From contig CAZOMY010000048.1 of NCBI GenBank assembly GCA_964581115.1, positions 1-19,489 on the forward strand: a stretch of 19,489 nucleotides of DNA, given 5' to 3'. Below, piece after piece: positions 6,149 to 14,838 of the stretch; the first letter of the stretch is position 1; each line of letters starts with the position of its first letter. Made by a program: the position numbers and the translations under genes. Source of the DNA: 2-02-FULL-55-14 sp964581115 (GTDB taxonomy: Bacteria; Bacteroidota; Ignavibacteria; UBA10030). The notes under the pieces were generated by a model. That model saw nothing but the letters and a program-made list of their open reading frames with translations, searched no databases and had not been told where the DNA came from.

Positions 6149-7842
6149 CGCTTTGCTCCTGCTTGTGCACGCAGGCGTGCCGTCGCATACGGGCTGCCGG
6201 AATACCACTCCGGGACCGCATCGGAATCGGCGACTTCCAGGATCAGATCGAGCATGACGGCGGCATGTTGTCCGACCGCCGCATAGCACACCGGCTGACG
6301 CAGGTCGTCTTGCGGCTGATGGTATGCGCGGATCCCCCATTCGATGAAGCGTTGTAGCCCTTCCTCATACGGCGTCGATGCATACTGCAATCCTTCCAAG
6401 ACGAGCAATGAGGGCACCCCCGCCTCAATGAAAGGCCAATGGTCTGAACTCGACAACGGGTCACCTTCCAGAAAGACGCTGGGGATCGTGTCGACGGTCA
6501 ATCCATGGCGTTCGGCCACCGCTGAGACAGCAACATCGAGCGTCGACAGCCCGCCGCCGACCGGTATGATGGACCGGAACTGTTCGAAGCCAGCGACGCC
6601 GTCGATGTTGATCATGGCGCTGGTCGTGGCCAACGGACGAAAGGGATCGGCAACGTAGACCTTCGATCCCAGCAGACCCTTTTCTTCGCCCGTGAAGAAA
6701 AGGAACATCACGCTCCGGCGGGGTCGCCGCTGACGTTCACTAAGATACCGGGCCATATCGAGCGCAACCGCACAGCCAAGCGCATTGTCGAACAGGCCGT
6801 TGTAGATCGAGTCGCCGTTCACCGGGTCGCCGATCCCAAGATGGTCATAGTGTGCCCCGACGATGACGGTCGAAGCGGCCAGTGTCGGGTCGGAACCGGG
6901 AATGATGGCGGCAATATTGTGGGCCAACGCGTCGCGCTCGACAAATGTCGCTTCAAGCGTGATCGTCGACTCCAGCTTCATGCTTCGCATGCCGCCTGCA
7001 GCGTCTCGGTCCAGGATCTCCTCCAATGTCAACGACGCGCCGTTGAAGATCAATGGCGCCGCCTGGGCCCGGAGCAATGCGTGGAATTGCTCGGGGATGC
7101 CGTATGCCAACCGCACATCCTCCAGTCGCAGCTCCCGCCGCCAGTGTTCCCAATCGCGAAAGATGGGATCGCGCGGCGTGGGAATAAGGATCGTGCCCCG
7201 AGCGCCGCGAGAAAGGGCCACTTCGACCTTGCGATGCAATGCCGCATGGATGGTCAACCGGTGGCCATCGAAGTACCCGGGATCGTCCGAAGGGGGTTCG
7301 CCCGCCAGCATCACGACGACACTGCCGCGGACATCGATCGACCGATAGTCGTTGTAGTCGAACTCCGGAGCGATGATCCCATAGCCGGCAAAGATGAGTG
7401 GGGTGGCAACCGGAAGGTTGGCCTGGATCCCCGAAGAGAGCAGAAGGACGTCCTCCCAGAGGCGCGGTCGGGCGGTGTCGCCACTCGACACAATGGTCAT
7501 GACAGCGCTGAGGGGCGTGGCCGCATGGACGGGGACCGGCTGACGGAATGAGCCGTCGGGCGCACCGCCGACGAGTCCCATGGTCGACAATGCTCGTTCC
7601 AAGTAGTCGGCGGCCTTCGCTCCTCCGCGAGTTCCCGTGCCCCGGCCTTCGAGCGAGTCATGCGCCAACACATTTACGTGGCGTCTGATCGCTGCGGTGT
7701 CGGGGAACGAGACCGGCGACTGCGCGCTCGCCGCCCCGGTCGGGCAACACGCCACGGCCACGATGAAGACGAGGCGACATGAACTGAGGTTGTCTGTGGA
7801 TCTGCGGAGCATCTTTTCAATATAGAGACTCTTTGAATTCAT
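6145..7842 (-). CDS. M28-family zinc metallopeptidase with PA-like insert, secreted
   Basis: The 565-residue protein has an N-terminal hydrophobic segment (about 23-38) ending ASAQS, a likely signal peptidase I site, so it acts outside the cytoplasm. Residues 50-105 match the N-terminal M28 lead-in (HVNVLAHDSLEGRGTGTRG). Residues 148-180 (LIFAGYGIIAPEFDYNDY, then DVRGSVVVMLAGEPP) match the protease-associated domain often inserted in this family. The dinuclear zinc ligands follow in order: His331 (GAHYDHLG), Asp352 (LFDNALG), Glu386/Glu387 (GEEKGLLGS), Asp414 (NIDGV) and His508 (YHQPQDD). It is probably an aminopeptidase. Met11 (7812) is an alternative start with a compact signal peptide. It is first in an overlapping trio with the PstS-like and HAD genes, and divergent from purN. 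Confidence 0.9.
   Translation of the reverse strand: MNSKSLYIEKMLRRSTDNLSSCRLVFIVAVACCPTGAASAQSPVSFPDTAAIRRHVNVLAHDSLEGRGTGTRGGAKAADYLERALSTMGLVGGAPDGSFRQPVPVHAATPLSAVMTIVSSGDTARPRLWEDVLLLSSGIQANLPVATPLIFAGYGIIAPEFDYNDYRSIDVRGSVVVMLAGEPPSDDPGYFDGHRLTIHAALHRKVEVALSRGARGTILIPTPRDPIFRDWEHWRRELRLEDVRLAYGIPEQFHALLRAQAAPLIFNGASLTLEEILDRDAAGGMRSMKLESTITLEATFVERDALAHNIAAIIPGSDPTLAASTVIVGAHYDHLGIGDPVNGDSIYNGLFDNALGCAVALDMARYLSERQRRPRRSVMFLFFTGEEKGLLGSKVYVADPFRPLATTSAMINIDGVAGFEQFRSIIPVGGGLSTLDVAVSAVAERHGLTVDTIPSVFLEGDPLSSSDHWPFIEAGVPSLLVLEGLQYASTPYEEGLQRFIEWGIRAYHQPQDDLRQPVCYAAVGQHAAVMLDLILEVADSDAVPEWYSGSPYATARLRAQAGAKR
6156..6160 (-). promoter_or_regulatory. Shine-Dalgarno site of the PstS-like gene
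   Basis: AGGAG on the minus strand sits seven bases before ATG at 6148, within the end of the peptidase gene. It fixes the start at the lipoprotein signal and not further upstream. Confidence 0.6.
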
Positions 7843-7870
7843 TGAAAATACGGGCAGTTCTGGCTAACTT
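7842..7870 (+). promoter_or_regulatory. Possible promoter toward purN
   Basis: TTGAAA (7842-7847), a 17-bp spacer and TAACTT (7865-7870) resemble a sigma-70-type promoter. It points at purN from about 160 bp upstream, with a 9-bp periodic inverted repeat in between that would form part of the leader RNA. The match is weak. Confidence 0.28.
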
Positions 7871-7898
7871 GTATCTCGAACGAAACGACAGAATCGTT

Positions 7899-8011
7899 TG
7901 CCGCAAAGAACGCCAAGCACGCCAAGCACGCAAAGAAAGGTTTTGGGGGGATTCAATTCAATCTCTCAACACCCCTTTGCGTTCTCTGCGTTCTTGGCGT
8001 TCTTGGCGGTT
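7899..8011. repeat. 9-bp periodic inverted repeat between divergent genes
   Basis: The left arm (7899-7940) is CGCAAAGAA followed by CGCCAAGCA twice and CGCAAAGAA. The right arm (7971-8011) is TTTGCGTTC, TCTGCGTTC, TTGGCGTTC, TTGGCGG. The arms are reverse complements over about 41 bases with roughly four in five bases paired, around a spacer of about 30 bases. It is the clearest element of the 9-bp class here and fills most of the gap between the M28 peptidase and purN. Confidence 0.85.
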
Positions 8012-8031
8012 CATCATCAGATCTCTCCTTG

Positions 8032-8649
8032 ATGAAGATCGCCGTCTTTGCCTCGGGCCGGGGCTCGAACTTCGCCGCGATCCTCGAAGCTATCCGCCAC
8101 GGCACGCTTCCTGCCCGCGTTTGTTGCCTCATCAGTAATCGATCCGATGCCGGCGCCCTCGAACGCGCGCGACCAGAGGGGATCCCCGCGATCCATTGCA
8201 GCCGCCTCCAGTATGCCACCGACGACGCATTCGCCGCAGGTTTGCTGACGATGCTTCGCACGCACGGGGCCGAATTGATCGCTTTGGCGGGCTATGTGAA
8301 GCGAGTTCCGACGCCGGTGGTGGCGGCATTCCGTGAGCGCATCGTGAATATCCATCCAGCGCTCTTGCCGTCGTTCGGCGGGCATGGAATGTACGGCCAC
8401 CGTGTGCACGAGGCGGTGCTGGCGGCTGGTGCGAAGGTGAGCGGCGCCACCGTGCATCTCGTGGATGAAGAATACGACCGCGGACCGATCATCGCCCAGC
8501 GGTGCGTTCCCGTGCTGCCCGACGACACGCCCGACACGCTGGCCGATCGCGTGCTGACGGTGGAGCATTCCCTGTATCCCGAAACCCTGGCGGCCTTTGC
8601 GCGTGGACGCGTGTGCGTCGACGGCCGCCGTGCCTGGATCAACCCGTGA
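8032..8649 (+). CDS. purN: Phosphoribosylglycinamide formyltransferase
   Basis: PurN transfers a formyl group from 10-formyl-tetrahydrofolate to glycinamide ribonucleotide, the third step of purine synthesis, in the cytoplasm. The protein has 205 residues, the normal size. It begins MKIAVFASGRGSNF, the phosphoribosyl-binding start of the family. It carries the catalytic set Asn106 and His108 in IVNIHPALLPSF and Asp149 in DEEYDRGP, equivalent to Asn106, His108 and Asp144 of the E. coli enzyme. I start at ATG 8032; a TTG directly before it (8029) is possible. The leader is pyrimidine-rich with no Shine-Dalgarno site. Its TGA overlaps the purH GTG by 4 bp, so the two genes form an operon. Confidence 0.95.
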   Translation: MKIAVFASGRGSNFAAILEAIRHGTLPARVCCLISNRSDAGALERARPEGIPAIHCSRLQYATDDAFAAGLLTMLRTHGAELIALAGYVKRVPTPVVAAFRERIVNIHPALLPSFGGHGMYGHRVHEAVLAAGAKVSGATVHLVDEEYDRGPIIAQRCVPVLPDDTPDTLADRVLTVEHSLYPETLAAFARGRVCVDGRRAWINP

Positions 8650-10232
8650 CCGGTCAACCTTCCAACGGAAGCACCCCCAACGTTCCCGCCGCCGATCTTC
8701 GCATTCGCCGCGCGCTTCTGAGTGTGTCCGACAAGCGCGGGCTCATCGACCTGGCAACCGCACTGCACGACTTCGGCGTCGAGATCATTTCGACGGGCGG
8801 CACCTTCAAAGCGATCAGCAACGCCGGGATCCCGGTGACGAATGTGTCGCAGGTGACCGGATTCCCGGAGATCCTCGACGGCCGCGTGAAGACGCTCCAC
8901 CCGAAGATCCATGGGGGCATTCTGGCTGTGCTCGACGATCATCACCATCGCTCGCAGCTGCAGGAACACGGCATCGAGCCGATCGACCTTGTCGTCGTGA
9001 ATCTGTATCCGTTCGAGGAAACGATCGCGAAGGAGAACGTGCGACTAGACGATGCCGTTGAACAGATCGACATCGGCGGCCCGGCGATGGTGCGTGCGGC
9101 TGCGAAAAACTTCCGTCATACCGCCGTGGTCGTGAATCCCGATCTGTATGGCATCCTGCTTGAAGAGATGAAGGAGCGCGACGGCGCCGTAACGGCACAG
9201 ACGCGATATCTGCTGGCGGTGCGGGCCTTTCAACACACGGCACAGTACGACGCGGCCATCGGAGCGTATCTCGGCAGTCAGACGTCGCAGAGCGAGATGC
9301 CGGATGCGCTGGCAATCTCGGCGCGTAAATCGCAAAAACTGCGCTACGGCGAGAATCCACATCAGTCGGCGGCGCTGTACGGGCGCTTTAGCGAATACTT
9401 CATAAAGCTGCACGGCAAGGAACTGTCGTTCAACAACATTCTCGACATCAACGCCGCGGCGCACTGCAGCGCCGAGTTCAACGATCCGACCGTCGTGATC
9501 GTCAAACACAACAATCCGTGCGGGGTGGCATCGGCTCCGTCGCTCAGCGAAGCGTATCAGCATGCGCTGGCGACCGATACGACCTCGGCCTTCGGCGGCA
9601 TCGTGTGCGTGAACCGGACGCTCGACCGAGCAACGGCCGAGGCCATCAACGAGATCTTCACGGAGGTCGTCATCGCCCCCGACTTTGCTCCGGGGGTACT
9701 GGAGTTGCTCACCCGCAAGAAGGACCGGCGTCTGATCCGGCAGGCGGTGAACCTGCGGAAGATCCGCGAACAGGACATCCGGAGCGTCGCGGGCGGGTTT
9801 CTCGTGCAAGATCCAGACCAGCACCGGATCCATACCGAGGATCTTCGCGTGGTGACGAAGCGCCGGCCGACCGATGAAGAGATGGAGGGGTTGCTGTTCG
9901 CCTGGAATGTTTCGAAGCATGTGAAGTCGAACGCCATCGTCTACGCCCGCGGCACCCGGACTCTGGGCGTGGGCGCCGGCCAGATGTCGCGCGTTGATTC
10001 TTCGCGGATCGCCGCCCAGAAGGCCGCGGCGGCGGGTTTTGACCTGGGGGGCTGCGTTGTGGCTTCGGATGCCTTCTTTCCCTTCCCGGACGGGCTTCTG
10101 GAGGCGGTCAAGGTGGGGGCGTCCGCCGTCATTCAGCCCGGAGGGTCGGTGCGGGATGGGGAGGTCATCGAGGCCGCGGATGCCAATGGGGTGGCGATGG
10201 TGTTCACGGGCATCCGGCACTTCCGCCATTGA
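8646..10232 (+). CDS. purH: Bifunctional AICAR formyltransferase / IMP cyclohydrolase
   Basis: PurH performs the last two steps of IMP synthesis. The N-terminal cyclohydrolase (MGS-like) domain shows SVSDKRGL (26-33), STGGTF (49-54) and EILDGRVKTLHPKIHGG (75-91). The C-terminal transformylase domain shows KLRYGENPHQ, the catalytic Lys287-His288 pair in VKHNNPCG, GAGQMSRVDS, SDAFFPFPDG and the closing QPGGSVRD and FTGIRHFRH. The 528-residue length is typical. The frame is open to 8502, but GTG 8646, overlapping the purN stop as GTGA, leaves a short linker before the conserved domain and is the sensible start. It lies directly upstream of mreB, an order also familiar from Bacteroidota and Chlorobiota. 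Confidence 0.95.
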   Translation: MTGQPSNGSTPNVPAADLRIRRALLSVSDKRGLIDLATALHDFGVEIISTGGTFKAISNAGIPVTNVSQVTGFPEILDGRVKTLHPKIHGGILAVLDDHHHRSQLQEHGIEPIDLVVVNLYPFEETIAKENVRLDDAVEQIDIGGPAMVRAAAKNFRHTAVVVNPDLYGILLEEMKERDGAVTAQTRYLLAVRAFQHTAQYDAAIGAYLGSQTSQSEMPDALAISARKSQKLRYGENPHQSAALYGRFSEYFIKLHGKELSFNNILDINAAAHCSAEFNDPTVVIVKHNNPCGVASAPSLSEAYQHALATDTTSAFGGIVCVNRTLDRATAEAINEIFTEVVIAPDFAPGVLELLTRKKDRRLIRQAVNLRKIREQDIRSVAGGFLVQDPDQHRIHTEDLRVVTKRRPTDEEMEGLLFAWNVSKHVKSNAIVYARGTRTLGVGAGQMSRVDSSRIAAQKAAAAGFDLGGCVVASDAFFPFPDGLLEAVKVGASAVIQPGGSVRDGEVIEAADANGVAMVFTGIRHFRH

Positions 10233-10249
10233 TCTCCAACCGGAGATTT

Positions 10250-10285
10250 TTGCCACAAAGAGCACAAAGAACTCAAAGAGCAGGA
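10250..10285. repeat. Single arm of a 9-bp periodic repeat
   Basis: GCCACAAAG, AGCACAAAG, AACTCAAAG and AGCAGGAGG repeat with a 9-bp step just after purH. I find no matching reverse-complement arm in the gap, so it looks like an orphan half of the element class seen at 7899-8011. Confidence 0.6.
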
Positions 10286-10310
10286 GGAGGTTTTGTATAT
10301 TGGGCAATGG
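10286..10310 (+). promoter_or_regulatory. Possible promoter element upstream of mreB
   Basis: GGTTTTGTATATTGGGC contains TATATTG, near the Bacteroidota -7 consensus TAnnTTTG, in an otherwise GC-rich gap. No clear -33 TTTG is visible at the right distance, so this is only a candidate start for mreB transcription. Confidence 0.25.
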
Positions 10311-10384
10311 TGCGATGCGGGCGCCATTTACCTCCACCGCGCGCGTCAAGTGACTGACGTCCGATCATTATCAGTGATCAACGA

Positions 10385-10412
10385 CCCCTCGACTCGCTTC
10401 GCTCGTTCAGGG
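10385..10412. repeat. CCCCTCGACT...GGG repeat, relative of 1386-1424
   Basis: CCCCTCGACTCGCTTCG is followed by CTCGTTCAGGG. It shares its start and CTTCG core with the hairpin at 1386-1424 and can form a short stem between its CCC and GGG ends. It lies in the purH-mreB gap. Confidence 0.45.
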
Positions 10413-10417
10413 CATGC

Positions 10418-10480
10418 TACTGACCTCTCACTTCTGACTTCTGACCTCTGACTTCTGATCTCTGACTACTGACATCTCTC
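10418..10480. repeat. Tandem heptamer array just before mreB
   Basis: Eight consecutive 7-bp units run without a gap: TACTGAC, CTCTCAC, TTCTGAC, TTCTGAC, CTCTGAC, TTCTGAT, CTCTGAC and TACTGAC, then a weaker ATCTCTC. It ends 7 bases before the mreB ATG and makes the leader strongly pyrimidine-rich. No inverted partner arm was found in the gap. Confidence 0.85.
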
Positions 10481-10487
10481 TTCCCCC

Positions 10488-11513
<1,026 letters not shown>

Positions 11514-11582
11514 GATTGCGGATTATCTGACTGGAAGACTCCAGGGATATTCCGCAATCCACAATCCGCATTCCGAAATTCC
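11514..11582. repeat. 7-bp periodic inverted repeat between mreB and mreC
   Basis: The left arm starts right after the mreB stop with GATTGCG and GATTATC. The right arm carries ATTCCGC, AATCCAC, AATCCGC, ATTCCGA and AATTCCT. GATTGCGGATTA and ATTCCGCAATC can pair with few mismatches. The element fills almost the whole gap, ending six bases before the mreC ATG. Confidence 0.75.
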
Positions 11583-11588
11583 TTCTTC

Positions 11589-12416
11589 ATGCTCCAGCGT
11601 CTCCTCGATCTCCTGCACGCGTTTCGGGATCTGGTGGTCCTCGGCGCGTGCATCGTTGTTTCGGTCCTCCTCCTTGCGGCGAACGACAATCCGCAGGTGA
11701 AGCGGATCCGGGGCGTCGCGGCCGTTCTGCTCGGAACGGTACAGGAACCGTTCCGTTTCGTCACTGCCTACCTCGACCTCCGGTCGCAGAACGAGATCCT
11801 CCGCCGCATCAACGTGGAGCTGGCGGACGAGGTCACGCAGCTGCGCGAGGCCCGTCTTGAGAACGTCCGGCTGCGCCGGATGATGGGACTGCAGCAGCGC
11901 ACGCCCTACCGCCTGATCGCCGCCGAAGTCGTCGGCAAGTCGATCACGCTCCTACGGAACACGCTCATCCTGAACGTCGGTCGTCTTGACGGTGTCGAGC
12001 CGCTCATGCCGGTCATCAACGATCAGGGGCTTGTCGGAGTTGTCACGAGCGTCACCGACCGGTACGCCGTCGTCAACATCCTGCTGAATACCGAGTTCCG
12101 GGCCACGGCAAAGGTCCAGCGCACGCGCGTCGACGGCATCGTGGAATGGGACGGCCACGCCGTGATGCTTCGGAACGTCGCCCGCACGATGGACGTCCGG
12201 GTGGGCGACGTTGTCCTGACCTCGGAGTACAGCAACACGTTCCCACCCGATATCCGCATCGGCGTGGTGTCGTCGGTCGACGAACGGCCCGGGTCGCTCT
12301 TCAGGTCCGTGACGCTCACACCGGGCGTCGACTTTGTCCGGCTGGAAGAAGTGTTTGTGATGGACGCAGAGCCTTCGGCCGAGCGGGGGGCATTGGAGCG
12401 CGGAGGGTTGCGATGA
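11589..12416 (+). CDS. mreC: Rod-shape-determining protein MreC
   Basis: MreC is the bitopic scaffold that links the elongasome enzymes PBP2 and RodA to MreB. The 275-residue protein has one transmembrane helix (about 14-31), a coiled-coil region (about 60-102, rich in Leu, Arg and Glu), and then the beta-rich periplasmic domain with VVGKSITLLRNTLILNVG and NDQGLVGVV, typical of the family. The acidic, Gly/Arg-rich C-terminal tail is short. The leader CCTTCTTC before ATG has no Shine-Dalgarno site. Its stop overlaps the mreD start as ATGA, so mreC and mreD are translationally coupled. Confidence 0.93.
   Translation: MLQRLLDLLHAFRDLVVLGACIVVSVLLLAANDNPQVKRIRGVAAVLLGTVQEPFRFVTAYLDLRSQNEILRRINVELADEVTQLREARLENVRLRRMMGLQQRTPYRLIAAEVVGKSITLLRNTLILNVGRLDGVEPLMPVINDQGLVGVVTSVTDRYAVVNILLNTEFRATAKVQRTRVDGIVEWDGHAVMLRNVARTMDVRVGDVVLTSEYSNTFPPDIRIGVVSSVDERPGSLFRSVTLTPGVDFVRLEEVFVMDAEPSAERGALERGGLR
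12402..12407 (+). promoter_or_regulatory. Shine-Dalgarno site of mreD
   Basis: GGAGGG lies five bases before the mreD ATG, inside the mreC 3' end. It decides the start of a gene whose frame is open far upstream. Confidence 0.7.
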
Positions 12417-12910
12417 CCCCCCGCGTACGTTTTGCCGTCGTCGCGCTGGCATTGTTCCTGGCGCAGATGACCTTCGTGCCGCTCATCCCGGTCGCGGGCT
12501 TCACGCCCGACCTGTTGATCCTCTGGCTGGTCGCCGTCGGCGTGCGCCGCGGACGGCTCGAAGCGACCATCGGAGGGTTTCTCGTTGGACTTCTGCATGA
12601 TGCGACCACCACGCAGTTTCTCGGCCTCGCCGCCCTGGCCAAGTCGGTCACGGGCTACGCCGCCGGCTCGTTCTACAACGAGAACACGGCTGAACAGACG
12701 CTGGGTTCGTACCGCTTCGTCCTGACGACCCTCATGCTGAGCGTTCTCCACAACATTCTGTACTACTCTATCCTTTATCAGGGCGTGGAGCGGTCCATCA
12801 TCGTCGCCACACTCGTGTCGACGATCGGCACGTCATTGTACTCCGGCGTCATCGCCGTTCTTCCCATGTTCTGGTTCTCCCGTCGCTTCCGCACGGAGTG
12901 GGCACAATGA
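12413..12910 (+). CDS. mreD: Rod-shape-determining membrane protein MreD
   Basis: MreD is a small polytopic inner-membrane protein of the elongasome. This one has 165 residues, the usual size, with about five hydrophobic spans (near 6-28, 32-46, 52-66, 101-122 and 127-155). The conserved PDLLILWLV segment (32-40) and GFLVGLLHDA (55-64) match the family, which has a PDL...G...D signature. The ATG overlaps the mreC stop and has a strong GGAGGG site. Its own stop overlaps the mrdA start as ATGA. The frame is open upstream to 12146, but that part is antisense-like arginine-rich shadow of mreC and is not included. Confidence 0.93.
   Translation: MTPRVRFAVVALALFLAQMTFVPLIPVAGFTPDLLILWLVAVGVRRGRLEATIGGFLVGLLHDATTTQFLGLAALAKSVTGYAAGSFYNENTAEQTLGSYRFVLTTLMLSVLHNILYYSILYQGVERSIIVATLVSTIGTSLYSGVIAVLPMFWFSRRFRTEWAQ
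12895..12898 (+). promoter_or_regulatory. Shine-Dalgarno site of mrdA
   Basis: GGAG sits eight bases before ATG 12907, favouring it over the in-frame GTG at 12898. Confidence 0.55.
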
Positions 12911-14745
12911 TCGGGTTTGAAGAATTCGGATCGGGCTCGCGCCGGATGGCTTTGGCCATCGCACTCGGCGTTGCCTTTGCCGTGCTCTTCTTCCGTCTTA
13001 TTCAACTGCAGGTCTATTATCACGAGGAACTTGGCCGGAAGTCGGAGGAGAATCGCGTACGAACGGTCGTCCGTGAGCCGGTGCGGGGGTACATGTACGA
13101 CCGGAACGGCCAGCTCGTCGTCGACGTCGGCCCGTCATTCTCGGTGTTCGTCACGCCGGCAGAATTCGACACCTCCACCACCTCGTTGTTGGCGGGACTT
13201 CTGCAGGTCGAGCCCGAGGTCCTTCGGGAGCGCTTGCGCAAGGGGCGCCGGTACTCATCATTCTCGCCAACGCGCATCGCCCGCGACGTTCCGTTCACCG
13301 TACTCGCGGCGGTCGAAGAGCGCGTTTTTCAGCTTCCGGGCGTCACGTACGACGTCGAGTCGAAGCGCGTGTACGACAAGCGGGTGAACGCCGCTCATCT
13401 TCTTGGCTACTGCAAGGAGATCACCGACGCGCAGTTGGCAAAGGCCGGTCCCCTCTACAGCCAGGGTGACATCATCGGCTCCACAGGAATTGAACTCGCG
13501 TACGAGACATTCCTACGCGGATCCAAGGGCTATCAATTCATCTCCGTCAATTCCAAGGGTCAGGTCATCGGACCACTCGAGGGCGGTTCACGCGATATTC
13601 TCCCAGAAGAAGGGTTCGACCTGTTGCTCGAAGCTGACTTCGGACTGCAGGCCTTCGCAGAATCATTGATGACCGACAAGCAGGGGGCGATCGTCGCGCT
13701 CGACGCCACGAACGGCGGCATCCTGGCGCTCGTCAGCAAGCCGGACTTCGAGCCGTCACATTTCAGCGGCGTGACACCGTCGGACATCTGGATCGCGCTC
13801 AACACCGACGCTTCGAAGCCGCTGTTCAATCGCGCGACGATGACACGCTATCCTCCCGGCTCCACGTTCAAGATGCTCGTCGCGCTCGCGGCGTTACAGG
13901 AAGGGATCATCGACGAGCACTACACGATCATGTGCACCGGCGGCTACCGGTTCGGTAATCGTGTCTTCAAAGACCTCCATGTTCATGGCAAGACCGACGT
14001 CGTCAAGTCCATTCAGCAATCGTGCAACGTTTTCTACTACTCCCTGGTGTTGAAGCTGGGTCTGCCGAAGCTCACAGAGTACGCACAGCGGTTTGGGTTC
14101 GGACGGCCGACGGGGTTCGACGTCGGCGAGGAGACGGCGGGACTTGTTCCTTCCGAGGCGTACTACGACCGCGTCTACGGCAAGGGGAAGTGGACGCAGG
14201 GAAACGTCGTGAACCTCGGTATCGGTCAAGGCGAGATCGGCGTGTCGCCCATTCAGATGGCGCGGTATGTTGCCGCCATCGCCAACGGAGGAACGTTGCA
14301 CCAGCCCCATGCCGTGCATGCCATCAGGAACAAGCGACTTCAACGCTTGAGCGAGATCGAAGCGAAGAACACTCCGACCGGCGTGGATCCGGCAGCCTTC
14401 GCGTTGATCCGCGAAGGAATGCGGCAGGCCGTCATGGATCCGGGCGGGACGGCAAGCCTGGCGCGTATCCCTGGGCTCAGCGCAGCCGGCAAGACAGGCA
14501 CGGCGCAGAATCCTCATGGCGAGGATCACGCATGGTTCGTCGGCTACGCCCCGGCCGACACGCCCAAAGTGGCGGTGGCTGTCCTGGTGGAGAACGCCGG
14601 GTTCGGCGGCACGATTGCGGCACCGATCGCGGGGTATGTGATGGAGCGGTATCTGAAAGGACGTGTCGATCGGCCCGTGTGGCTGCCAAAACCGAAGGCG
14701 AAGCAGGACACGGTGAGGACGATGACCGACAACCAGCCGCGTTGA
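12907..14745 (+). CDS. mrdA: Elongasome transpeptidase PBP2 (class B penicillin-binding protein)
   Basis: PBP2 crosslinks peptidoglycan in the periplasm together with RodA during cell elongation. The 612-residue protein has a single N-terminal membrane anchor (about 12-34), a dimerisation or pedestal region with PVRGYMYDRNGQLV, and a C-terminal transpeptidase domain. Active-site motifs are complete: S319-T-F-K322 in PPGSTFK, S372-C-N374, and K529-T-G531 in AGKTGTAQ. The catalytic serine is Ser319. The ATG overlaps the mreD stop (ATGA). After its stop comes a 93-bp gap with a 9-bp periodic inverted repeat before rodA. The tail after residue 590 is Lys- and Pro-rich and probably disordered. Confidence 0.95.
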   Translation: MIGFEEFGSGSRRMALAIALGVAFAVLFFRLIQLQVYYHEELGRKSEENRVRTVVREPVRGYMYDRNGQLVVDVGPSFSVFVTPAEFDTSTTSLLAGLLQVEPEVLRERLRKGRRYSSFSPTRIARDVPFTVLAAVEERVFQLPGVTYDVESKRVYDKRVNAAHLLGYCKEITDAQLAKAGPLYSQGDIIGSTGIELAYETFLRGSKGYQFISVNSKGQVIGPLEGGSRDILPEEGFDLLLEADFGLQAFAESLMTDKQGAIVALDATNGGILALVSKPDFEPSHFSGVTPSDIWIALNTDASKPLFNRATMTRYPPGSTFKMLVALAALQEGIIDEHYTIMCTGGYRFGNRVFKDLHVHGKTDVVKSIQQSCNVFYYSLVLKLGLPKLTEYAQRFGFGRPTGFDVGEETAGLVPSEAYYDRVYGKGKWTQGNVVNLGIGQGEIGVSPIQMARYVAAIANGGTLHQPHAVHAIRNKRLQRLSEIEAKNTPTGVDPAAFALIREGMRQAVMDPGGTASLARIPGLSAAGKTGTAQNPHGEDHAWFVGYAPADTPKVAVAVLVENAGFGGTIAAPIAGYVMERYLKGRVDRPVWLPKPKAKQDTVRTMTDNQPR

Positions 14746-14751
14746 ATGGGT

Positions 14752-14828
14752 GTACCGCAGAGCCGCTGAGACGCGAGGGGAGAAACTGAATACGTCCAGC
14801 TTTGTGTCTTCGCGCCTTTGCGGTGATA
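14752..14828. repeat. 9-bp periodic inverted repeat between mrdA and rodA
   Basis: The left arm ACCGCAGAG, CCGCTGAGA, CGCGAGGGG and the right arm CTTTGTGTC, TTCGCGCCT, TTGCGGTGA pair at about 18 of 25 positions. The element fills the gap between the two genes and ends about 10 bases before the rodA ATG. Confidence 0.75.
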
Positions 14829-14838
14829 TCTTCTTCTC

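Noticed and set aside
9045..10349. Minus-strand 434-residue open frame across purH
   Set aside because: Antisense of a fully conserved purH; composition is His/Arg-rich with no recognisable domain.
10310..10360. Small open frame after purH (ATG near 10308)
   Set aside because: About 16 codons, no ribosome site and no conserved look; it is probably chance sequence in a repeat-rich gap.
10418..10480. CRISPR array
   Set aside because: The units are 7 bp without unique spacers, and no cas genes are present; this is a simple tandem array.
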